Assembly: GCA_030427735.1 (NCBI GenBank)
Contig: JAUIBP010000004.1
Location: 1 to 64,000 of the forward strand
Length of the DNA: 64,000 nucleotides
Reading direction: 5' to 3'
From: Bacteroidia bacterium
GTDB lineage: Bacteria > Bacteroidota > Bacteroidia > Flavobacteriales > Flavobacteriaceae
In this document: positions 47,124-53,984 of the stretch, piece after piece
How the letters are laid out: every line of letters starts with the position of its first letter
How positions within the stretch are numbered: position 1 is the first letter of the stretch
Translations under genes and position numbers: made by a program
The notes under the pieces: generated by a model
The model's input: the letters and a program-made list of their open reading frames with translations, nothing else
Told to the model about the DNA's origin: nothing
Database searches by the model: none

Positions 47124-48014
47124 ATGGTAAATATAGTTTGTTTTGGAGAAGTGTTGTTCGATGTGTTTCCAACGCACAAAAAAATTGGAGGCGCTCCGTT
47201 AAATGTGGCTTGCCGCTTAAGCTCGTTCAATAATAATGTAGCTATGATTAGTGCCGTGGGCAATGACAAATCTGGTAATAAAATTTTAAGTTATTTGAAC
47301 GAATGTGGTATTAAAACGGATTTGATTCAGTTAAATCAAGAGTATAAAACGGGTAAGGTTAAAGTCATGCTTAATGAAAAAGGTGTGGCTTCCTATGATA
47401 TAAAATATCCGAAAGCTTGGGATAAAATTAAGTTAACTGAAGCGGCCCAAAGTAGAGTGACACATGCTGATGCTTTTGTTTTCGGCAGTTTGGTGGCAAG
47501 AGATGAAAGTTCCAGAAATACCCTTTACAGTTTGATTGAGTTGGCCAAATATAAAATTTTCGACCTCAATCTTCGGCGTCCGTATTACACCAAAGAAGTG
47601 CTTTTTCATTTGATGGAGAAAGCCAATTTTATCAAGTTTAATGATGAAGAGCTCTATGAGGTAAGTGGGTACTTGGGTTCACCATACAAATCACTCGAAC
47701 AGAATCTAAAGTTTGTAGCTAAAAAGACCAACACTCAACATATTTGTGTTACTAAAGGCGAACATGGTGCTGTTCTGCTTTACGACGATAAATTATTTTA
47801 TAATAGTGGCTATCTGGTTAAAGTTGTTGACACCGTTGGTGCGGGCGACTCATTTTTGGGGTCGCTAATCAGTCAGCTTTTAAATGGCGAAAAACCTCAA
47901 AAAGCCATCGATTTTGCCTGTGCTGTTGGAGCCTTGGTAACGGAAAGTCAAGGGGCTAACCCTAAAATTTCAATATCAGAAATAGATGTCTTTGTTAATC
48001 CTCCTTTAAATTAA
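47124..48014 (+). CDS. PfkB-family carbohydrate kinase (fructokinase likely)
   Basis: This 296-residue ribokinase-fold kinase is 22 bases after GH36. It has the N-terminal GGAPLNVACRLSSF substrate motif and the C-terminal DTVGAGDSFLGS with the catalytic Asp. The GGAP form and the GH32 neighbour point to fructose as substrate, giving fructose-6-phosphate for glycolysis. The gene ends one base before the convergent integrase gene, so it is the last cargo gene. Confidence 0.9.
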   Translation: MVNIVCFGEVLFDVFPTHKKIGGAPLNVACRLSSFNNNVAMISAVGNDKSGNKILSYLNECGIKTDLIQLNQEYKTGKVKVMLNEKGVASYDIKYPKAWDKIKLTEAAQSRVTHADAFVFGSLVARDESSRNTLYSLIELAKYKIFDLNLRRPYYTKEVLFHLMEKANFIKFNDEELYEVSGYLGSPYKSLEQNLKFVAKKTNTQHICVTKGEHGAVLLYDDKLFYNSGYLVKVVDTVGAGDSFLGSLISQLLNGEKPQKAIDFACAVGALVTESQGANPKISISEIDVFVNPPLN

Positions 48015-48015
48015 G

Positions 48016-49233
48016 TTACAATGAAACCAACTTTTTGTTATAGTCATCCAATACCTCACTAGGCAAAGATTTGAGGTAAATTTGTGTGGTTGATAGGCGA
48101 TTATGTCCAAGCATTGCAGAAATAGCTTGTAGAGGGACGTCTTGCAACATCGCTTGTGTAGCAAAGCTGTGACGAGATACATAGGAGGTTAAACGTTGAT
48201 CTATTTCACATTTTCCTGCAATTTCCTTAAGACCCTTATTATATCTTTTTCGGGCCCAGAGTACATCCTTATACTGGAGTTCGTATGTGTCACGAGTAAT
48301 GATTGGAAAAATAAAATCCTGTTTAGTCTTACCCTTAATGTAATATACTAGGATTTTTTTTAATTGTGGTGTGATTTTGATATCGTATGGCTTTGATGTT
48401 TTCCTTCTGAAGAATTTTACACGATTGCCAACAATATTTTCAAGTTTCAAAAAAGCCATATCTATGAAGGAAACACCATAAAGCATATATGACGCTAAAA
48501 AATAGTTTCGATAATGGAATAGGGTGTCATTTTCATTTAACTCTAATTCCATTATGGATTTAATGCTCTTAAGGTCTATAGCTCTTTTTTCTGTTGGTGT
48601 CGTTTTGATTCTATAATTATTGAAAGGATATGCTTCCTTGGAAATTATGCCGTCCTTAATTGCTTTGTTATAAATTGCCCTAATGGTTTTCATGTAAACC
48701 GCAAGTCCATTGGTGGAGTTGCCTCTGGAATAATGATACTTTTCAAACTTTTTAAGAAACCCATAGTTTACTTCGTTGAACTTTAAATCATGATTGTTAT
48801 TAAATTTTTTTAAAATTTTGGTAACAGCATAATATGAATTTGCATTTCCATAGCGCTCAACTTTATTAAGTTCGTCGATAATAGTGTTACTGTACTCAAA
48901 AAAAGATTTAACCGTTACTTTTTTTGTGATTTTGTTTTTTAATTGAGTTACGGACAAATAATTAAGTTCTTCCTTTTCATTTAGTTTATCAATGATATTG
49001 TTTGCAAGCACTTTCTCCTTTAGGAGTTTATTGTTTAAGCGTTTTACCGTTGTTGAATCGCTATAAGATTTTTTTATTCTTTCACTGTTTTCATCCCAAT
49101 AATTTAAAGGTACAGATTCTCCAACTCTTATAGAAGTAGTTTTCCGAAGGTGGCTTAGCCTTAAAATGATGGGGTAAGTACCATCTTTTTTCTTTCGTCT
49201 AGTGTCTAATGTAAGTTTTATACTTGTGTTCAT
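48016..49233 (-). CDS. tyrosine recombinase / integrase (Bacteroidota mobile-element type)
   Basis: This 405-residue integrase from the ATG at 49233 (an upstream TTG at 49242 is less likely) has an arm-binding N-domain (1-100), a SAM-like core-binding domain (about 105-210) and the catalytic domain (about 215-405). Catalytic residues seen are Arg354 in VSRHSFAT, His377 in LGHNRLS and Tyr386 in TTQIYL. The position of the first arginine reads Ser255 in YGVSFIDM, as in IntDOT of CTnDOT, which also lacks that arginine. It lies 150 bases inside attR and is transcribed away from it. Confidence 0.93.
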   Translation of the reverse strand: MNTSIKLTLDTRRKKKDGTYPIILRLSHLRKTTSIRVGESVPLNYWDENSERIKKSYSDSTTVKRLNNKLLKEKVLANNIIDKLNEKEELNYLSVTQLKNKITKKVTVKSFFEYSNTIIDELNKVERYGNANSYYAVTKILKKFNNNHDLKFNEVNYGFLKKFEKYHYSRGNSTNGLAVYMKTIRAIYNKAIKDGIISKEAYPFNNYRIKTTPTEKRAIDLKSIKSIMELELNENDTLFHYRNYFLASYMLYGVSFIDMAFLKLENIVGNRVKFFRRKTSKPYDIKITPQLKKILVYYIKGKTKQDFIFPIITRDTYELQYKDVLWARKRYNKGLKEIAGKCEIDQRLTSYVSRHSFATQAMLQDVPLQAISAMLGHNRLSTTQIYLKSLPSEVLDDYNKKLVSL

Positions 49234-49255
49234 ATTGTTCAAAGTTAATGAAAAA

Positions 49256-49278
49256 ATTGCACGTAATTTGCACGCAAA
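49256..49278. repeat. putative integrase arm-site repeats, right end
   Basis: A 23-bp copy of the left-end repeat (two TTGCACG(C/T)AA units, two changes) between the integrase start and attR. Confidence 0.6.
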
Positions 49279-49382
49279 TAATTGATTTTATTTGGTTTGA
49301 AACACATATAAATATAATTAAACAACTAGTAATCAATTAATTATTGTTTTTATTGGTGTTGGGTAATGTTTAAATCCTAACT

Positions 49383-49425
49383 CTGGCAGTCAAGAGGTCG
49401 TCGGTTCGAGCCCGATCTTCTCCAC
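49383..49425 (+). repeat. attR core: displaced 3' half of tRNA-Ala
   Basis: This partial tRNA copy runs from the anticodon loop to the discriminator region and lacks the D arm. Its three differences from 27468-27510 are T for G and A for C at the paired positions 50 and 64 of the T stem, and C for T at position 60 of the T loop. Pairing is therefore preserved. Confidence 0.9.
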
Positions 49426-49435
49426 TAGTGATAGC

Positions 49436-49465
49436 AAGGGTTTCAATAAATTGAAGCCCTTTTTT
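49436..49465 (+). terminator. original tRNA terminator after attR
   Basis: AAGGGTTTCAA and TTGAAGCCCTT arms with one G-T pair and a T run. It parallels the hairpin after the intact tRNA and is probably the host's own terminator. Confidence 0.75.
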
Positions 49466-49586
49466 GTTGCGCTGCTATCAGAAATTGTAACACCATTTAC
49501 CCTCGATTTGCCCAATTTTTCAGAATTAAGCATGAAAATTGCCCGCAACTGTCTTTGCTAGCGATGAGTAGTTGCTGTGTCTAAAT

Positions 49587-50078
49587 TTATACAACTTCTA
49601 ATTGAAGTTCTTCGTGACTAAATTCTTTCACCTTTTCTTCGGCGGCCTGTTTATGAAAGTAAATTTTGAAGTTATGCTCGGCAAAAACGGGGTATAATTC
49701 TGGTTCTTTCCAATGCTCATCCTTGTGTATATTATTGTAACCCGACAAACAGAGCTCTGTACCTACTAACCTAACTCTAAAACACTCTTTATGCTTTATT
49801 TCGGGCGAAAACAACCAATCAAAAATCACATCTTTATCTTCTTCCGAAAAATTATATTCGTGTTGTAGTTTGAACTCAAACAATATTTTACCATTCTCCC
49901 ATTGATCTAAAAACCTCAAATCGAAATTATGTACATAACAGTTAAGTACTTTTTTGTTGTTGAGGATTATAGAGGGCGTGTTAGGGTTTCCTATAATTTT
50001 TACGTCCAAATCTAAAGTTTCAAAAAACATCTTCAACCTATGGTTTCTTTTTCTTATTGTAAATTCTAGTTTATTCAT
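49587..50078 (-). CDS. hypothetical protein
   Basis: This 163-residue soluble protein lacks a signal peptide and membrane helices. It is rich in Lys, Glu, His and Phe, with a basic start (LEFTIRKRNHRLKMFFE) and the segment VIFDWLFSPEIKHKECFRV in the middle. I recognise no family. It is the first host-side gene after attR and reads towards the element, with no neighbour in the same direction. Confidence 0.6.
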   Translation of the reverse strand: MNKLEFTIRKRNHRLKMFFETLDLDVKIIGNPNTPSIILNNKKVLNCYVHNFDLRFLDQWENGKILFEFKLQHEYNFSEEDKDVIFDWLFSPEIKHKECFRVRLVGTELCLSGYNNIHKDEHWKEPELYPVFAEHNFKIYFHKQAAEEKVKEFSHEELQLEVV

Positions 50079-50480
50079 GCGTCCTATTTTGTTCTTAGAA
50101 AATCAGTACAAAAAGATATTCTGTTTAACTTCCATTTAGAATTGAAATATCTTTAATTAAAAAAACTTGTTAAGTTTTAGTTCGTAGTATCTGTACCTTG
50201 AAGATTGGGAGCCGATAATTTAAGGATTTTTTTATTTTTTCATCCAATATTTTCACATTGAGACAGCATGGTATCATAAAGCCTGAAAACTTATTTGTTC
50301 TTACATTCATGAGTTTGTTCAATACATATCTAAATATTCATCACGTAATATCATAATTATTAATACTTTATTGATCTAGTGTTGTTTTTTTTATTAGTAA
50401 TGATTAAGTTTGGTTAACCAATCTGGATAACCAAAAAATGCCAGATAAAAATCTAACTAATAATTATAAAGTCAAAACTA
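50079..50480. other. PL6 upstream region
   Basis: The 402 bases before the lyase gene have no coding frame. They are AT-rich and contain the palindromic operator candidate at 50409-50435; no consensus TTG/TAnnTTTG pair stands out. Confidence 0.5.
50409..50435. promoter_or_regulatory. palindromic operator candidate before the PL6 gene
   Basis: TTTGGTTAACC and GGATAACCAAA form a 27-bp inverted repeat with one mismatch and a 5-base centre. Each half also contains a near-palindromic TGG(T/A)TAACCA. It lies 46 bases before the ATG. The size fits a dimeric HTH regulator (for example GntR- or LacI-like); the protein is not identified. Confidence 0.6.
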
Positions 50481-53075
50481 ATGAAGAAAATTACCACTTT
50501 CTTTCTATTTCTGTGTTCTTTCACAGGAATAGCGCAAAACACCTATTACCTTGATGATCCCAAAGATTTAAAAGAACATTTTTATGAAGCTGGAGATGAA
50601 ATTATCCTTAAAGACGGAGTTTATGATTCCGATGGCAGAATAACTTTTATGGGCTCGGGGACAAGCGAAAATCCAATTGTTTTTAGAGCCGAAACTCCAG
50701 GAGGTGTTGTGTTTTCAGGTGGGATGCAACTTAATATTGGAGGTGAAACCGACGAAGATACCGGAGAAAAACTAGCTACTGGAGAGTATTTAGTAGTCGA
50801 TGGTTTTTATTGGAAAGGCGGTTATGGCTCTAGTAGTGTAATAGAGTTTAGAAACGGAACAGACTTTGCTCATCATAGTACCATGCAGAATTGTGTAATG
50901 GATGGTTTAACCGTTGATCCTGACGATATGGAAGAAGGAACAAGCGAAAAACACAATTGGGTAGAATTGTATGGCACTTTTAATACCGTGACTAATTGTT
51001 CGTTTATGAATAAAACGAATGCAGGAAATATGATTTTGGTTGAACTGGCCTATAATGCCTATCCAGAAGTTCCAGATGGTGAAGATGAAATTAATACAAG
51101 CTGTGAGTTAGTTGGGCATACTATAAGCAATAACTATTTTTATAAATATGTTAAAATAGATGCTGATTTAACTAATTCGGGAGATAGTGAAACTATTCGT
51201 ATTGGTACAAGTTCTTATCAAAATGTAAATTCGGGAACAACGGTTAGCAATAATTATTTTGTTGAAGCCGATGGAGAGAACGAAATAATTACTAATAAAA
51301 GTAAAAATAACACCTATATCAATAATACGTTTAGGCGATCTAGAGGCTCTTTGGTATTACGTCATGGCTCTAACGCTACAGTAGATGGTAATTACTTTTT
51401 AGGAGAGAATGTAGATGGTACAGGGGGCATAAGAATTGTAGATAGCCAACATACTATTACGAATAATTATATTCAAGATTGTATTACCGTGATCGATCAA
51501 GCTAAATGGAATAACGGAATTACATTTTTAGGAGGGAGCTCCAATGCAGCGGTTTCTTGTACTTCATCCAACACTTCTAGTGATTATCAGAAAGTAGAAG
51601 ATATACTGTTGGCAAATAACACGATAGTTAATACGAATGCACCTTTATTTTATAATACAGATAAAGGGTCTACAGATCCAACAGGTACAGTGTCGAACAA
51701 TTTAATTTATTTTAGACCTAATAATGCAAATATTACTCCTGTTATAAGTGGAGATACAGATAACTCTTATAACAATCTTGGTACCGCATTGGCCTACACT
51801 GGAAACGTTTATACGGGAACTACATTAGGAGCAACAAACGACGGTTTTGTTGAAAATAATGATATTGTTGCAACTCTTGAAGGCGAGATCTATACTTTTA
51901 CAGCAATAGATGGGAAGGGAGCTGATATGGGAACCTATAAGCCTACTACAGATGATATGGTTGGCTATGGAATAGGTGCATGTTTTTTAGATAGCAAAGG
52001 AAACAAAATAACTAATGGCGATTGTACAATTAAAATAAAGGAGTCTTTAATTGTTGGTACTTTATCGCCATTTTCTAACGAATCTTCTTCTAGCGAAGTT
52101 ACAGTTACTGCAAATGTAAGTTGGACGGCTATGTCTAATAACGATTGGATAACTATAGATACTACAGAAGGCACTGGCGATGCTATTGTTGTGGTGTCTG
52201 TTACAACAAATGAAGAAATTGTAGAAAGAACAGGCACAGTAACCTTTGCCCAAGTGCCAGGAGGCGATAATCTTATAAGAGAACTTGTTATAACCCAACA
52301 AGCGGCGCCGCGAACAAATTTAATTAATACAGGAGAAAGCGATGATCCTGTAAGTATATTTTATGTGTCTAAAGAAAATTCTTCTAAAGATGAGGTTGCA
52401 ACCAATACTTTGGATAAAGATATGAATTCCGTCTGGACAGCAGAAGATAGCTCTGTTTTAGCTGGCGATTATAAAGGTGATGGAGAGTACGTTATTTATG
52501 ATTTAGGCGCTGAATATATTTTAGACTTTATTCAGTTTAATACTACCAATAAGGGCGATGCCTTCGGTTATCAAATCTGGGTGTCTAACACAGGAACAGA
52601 AGCTTCAAACTTTTCTATGATTTTACCTACATCGGGCGATTTATTATTTACTGCCACAGGTACTACAGAATTCAACACTTATGAAATTTCAGCACATGCA
52701 CGTTATGTAAAACTAGTAGGGTTTGGAAGATTTAATTCTGATGGAAATAAAAGAGAAAGTGCTTGGAGTGCTATTGGAGAAATTGAATTTTTTGGTAACG
52801 CATCGTCTTTATCTGTTAATGAAATTACTGAAAATCAATTAAAATTATATCCTAATCCTGTTTCTAATGGCACATTACATTTAAGTAAGCAATCTTATAA
52901 GTTTGAAAAATTAAATATTTACGATATTTCTGGAAAGCTTATTTTTTCGAAAATGTTAAACTCAGATTTAGATCGTGAAGATATAGATGTGAGTTCCATT
53001 TCTAAGGGCATGTATTTCGTTAAAATTAAAGGTAACAACCATGCTTTCACTAAAAAGATAATGATTAGCAACTAA
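50481..53075 (+). CDS. secreted PL6 polysaccharide lyase (alginate lyase / chondroitinase-B type) with BACON, discoidin-like and T9SS domains
   Basis: This 864-residue exported enzyme has a signal peptide ending in GIAQ, then a right-handed parallel beta-helix PL6 domain (about 20-500). The catalytic Lys273 (in TNKSKNN) and Arg294 (in LVLRHG) are 21 residues apart, exactly as in chondroitinase B. A BACON domain follows (about 522-610, with VSWTAMSNNDWITI), then an F5/8 discoidin-like carbohydrate-binding module (about 612-770), then a type 9 secretion C-terminal sorting domain (about 790-864, LKLYPNPVSNG). Most marine PL6 enzymes act on alginate, so that is the best guess. It is outside the mobile element and stands alone. 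Confidence 0.9.
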   Translation: MKKITTFFLFLCSFTGIAQNTYYLDDPKDLKEHFYEAGDEIILKDGVYDSDGRITFMGSGTSENPIVFRAETPGGVVFSGGMQLNIGGETDEDTGEKLATGEYLVVDGFYWKGGYGSSSVIEFRNGTDFAHHSTMQNCVMDGLTVDPDDMEEGTSEKHNWVELYGTFNTVTNCSFMNKTNAGNMILVELAYNAYPEVPDGEDEINTSCELVGHTISNNYFYKYVKIDADLTNSGDSETIRIGTSSYQNVNSGTTVSNNYFVEADGENEIITNKSKNNTYINNTFRRSRGSLVLRHGSNATVDGNYFLGENVDGTGGIRIVDSQHTITNNYIQDCITVIDQAKWNNGITFLGGSSNAAVSCTSSNTSSDYQKVEDILLANNTIVNTNAPLFYNTDKGSTDPTGTVSNNLIYFRPNNANITPVISGDTDNSYNNLGTALAYTGNVYTGTTLGATNDGFVENNDIVATLEGEIYTFTAIDGKGADMGTYKPTTDDMVGYGIGACFLDSKGNKITNGDCTIKIKESLIVGTLSPFSNESSSSEVTVTANVSWTAMSNNDWITIDTTEGTGDAIVVVSVTTNEEIVERTGTVTFAQVPGGDNLIRELVITQQAAPRTNLINTGESDDPVSIFYVSKENSSKDEVATNTLDKDMNSVWTAEDSSVLAGDYKGDGEYVIYDLGAEYILDFIQFNTTNKGDAFGYQIWVSNTGTEASNFSMILPTSGDLLFTATGTTEFNTYEISAHARYVKLVGFGRFNSDGNKRESAWSAIGEIEFFGNASSLSVNEITENQLKLYPNPVSNGTLHLSKQSYKFEKLNIYDISGKLIFSKMLNSDLDREDIDVSSISKGMYFVKIKGNNHAFTKKIMISN

Positions 53076-53099
53076 TACCTTATATCGTTTATAAAACCA

Positions 53100-53130
53100 A
53101 AACCCCAAAGTATAATGCTTTGGGGTTTGT
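53100..53130. terminator. bidirectional terminator between PL6 and hydrolase
   Basis: AACCCCAAAG and CTTTGGGGTT make a 10-bp perfect stem with a 7-base loop; A residues before and T residues after allow use by both convergent genes. Confidence 0.85.
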
Positions 53131-53136
53131 TTTAAC

Positions 53137-53982
53137 TTATGTTTTTCTAATAAATGCGACTACTATTTCTACAACTTCTGTTAACTGTTTTGGCATATTC
53201 GATTGTATCCAAGGGTGCGATGCTTCAAATACGTGGTTGGCATTTTTTATGATTTTTAGTTCGCTTTGTGGGTTCCACAGGTGTAAGTTGTGGGCTTCTT
53301 CAATTAAAACACTAGTATCGTTATCGCCATGAATAATTAAAAAAGGCTTGTTTAAGTGTTTGGCTGCACGTTTTATGTTTAAACGGTTTTCATGCTGTAA
53401 ATAAGTCGTGTAAAACTGATAATAATGTGGCATGTGTTGTTTAGTTCTGCCGTTAATAACGTAGGTTACACCTGTATTTTTCCAAGTTTTTAAATCACCT
53501 AAATTTGCAAAACGTTTGCCGTAATCGCTTACACCAGCTAAACTAATAATTGTTTTTATTCTAGAGTCTTCTTCGGCCTTTATAATGGCGATACCGCCAC
53601 CACGACTATGCCCAATAATGTTTAAATTTAAACTATCGGCTTCTTCTTTAAAATCTGGGTTTGTGGTAACCCAATTCATAACATGGGCTAAGTCATCTAA
53701 TTCTTTAACGTAATTATTTTGTCCAAATGCCTCTAAGTCTTCAAATTCTGTAGGGCTGTTTATAGTTGTGCCGTTGTGCGAAAAATTAAATTTTATAAAG
53801 AATATATCGCGATTAGCAAAGGCTTGGGCCATAAGGTCCCATGCGCCCCAATCTTTAAAACCTTTGTATCCATGGCAAAAGATTACAATTGGTTTTTTTG
53901 AGGTATTGGCATTGTAAAAAACATCGGTTAAAATAGGTTTATTATGTGGTCCTTGTAATACTATGTTTTTGTTAATCACCAT
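53137..53982 (-). CDS. alpha/beta hydrolase
   Basis: This 281-residue cytosolic hydrolase has the nucleophile elbow GHSRGGGIAI (Ser about residue 126), an oxyanion-region FCHGYKGFKDWG, the Asp in LIIHGDNDTSV, and a His late in NANHVFEASHP. This is a dienelactone-hydrolase/peptidase S9-like subgroup without known substrate. It begins 2 bases after the AddB-like gene and is likely co-transcribed with it. Confidence 0.85.
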   Translation of the reverse strand: MVINKNIVLQGPHNKPILTDVFYNANTSKKPIVIFCHGYKGFKDWGAWDLMAQAFANRDIFFIKFNFSHNGTTINSPTEFEDLEAFGQNNYVKELDDLAHVMNWVTTNPDFKEEADSLNLNIIGHSRGGGIAIIKAEEDSRIKTIISLAGVSDYGKRFANLGDLKTWKNTGVTYVINGRTKQHMPHYYQFYTTYLQHENRLNIKRAAKHLNKPFLIIHGDNDTSVLIEEAHNLHLWNPQSELKIIKNANHVFEASHPWIQSNMPKQLTEVVEIVVAFIRKT

Positions 53983-53984
53983 AA

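Larger units (their letters stand above)
27468..49425. mobile_element. integrative mobilisable element carrying a sucrose/fructan/raffinose-type PUL
   Basis: The element is bounded by a 43-bp repeat of the tRNA-Ala 3' half (27468-27510 and 49383-49425, 40 of 43 identical). It carries an excisionase-like HTH, a helicase, a primase, MobC and a MobA relaxase at the tRNA end and a tyrosine recombinase at the far end, with a Fic gene and a seven-gene sugar-utilisation cargo between. No conjugation apparatus (no TraG/VirB-type genes) is present, so it would need a helper element for transfer, as NBU-type elements do. The mobilisation genes are clearly GC-richer than the flanks and the cargo, indicating mosaic origin. 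Both att cores are intact, so excision is conceivable. Confidence 0.88.
49234..49586. other. right end of the element and displaced tRNA terminator
   Basis: No gene is seen. The stretch contains the right arm-site repeats, the attR core and the displaced tRNA terminator, listed separately. Confidence 0.6.

Noticed and set aside
49383..49425. Second tRNA gene at the right end of the element
   Set aside because: Only the 3' half is present; no D arm or acceptor 5' strand precedes it, so it is an att remnant.
540..53075. kduI/kduD and the PL6 lyase as one polysaccharide locus
   Set aside because: They are about 49 kb apart with housekeeping genes and the mobile element between; at most they share a regulon.
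50481..53075. PL6 lyase as cargo of the mobile element
   Set aside because: It lies outside attR, beyond the displaced tRNA terminator.
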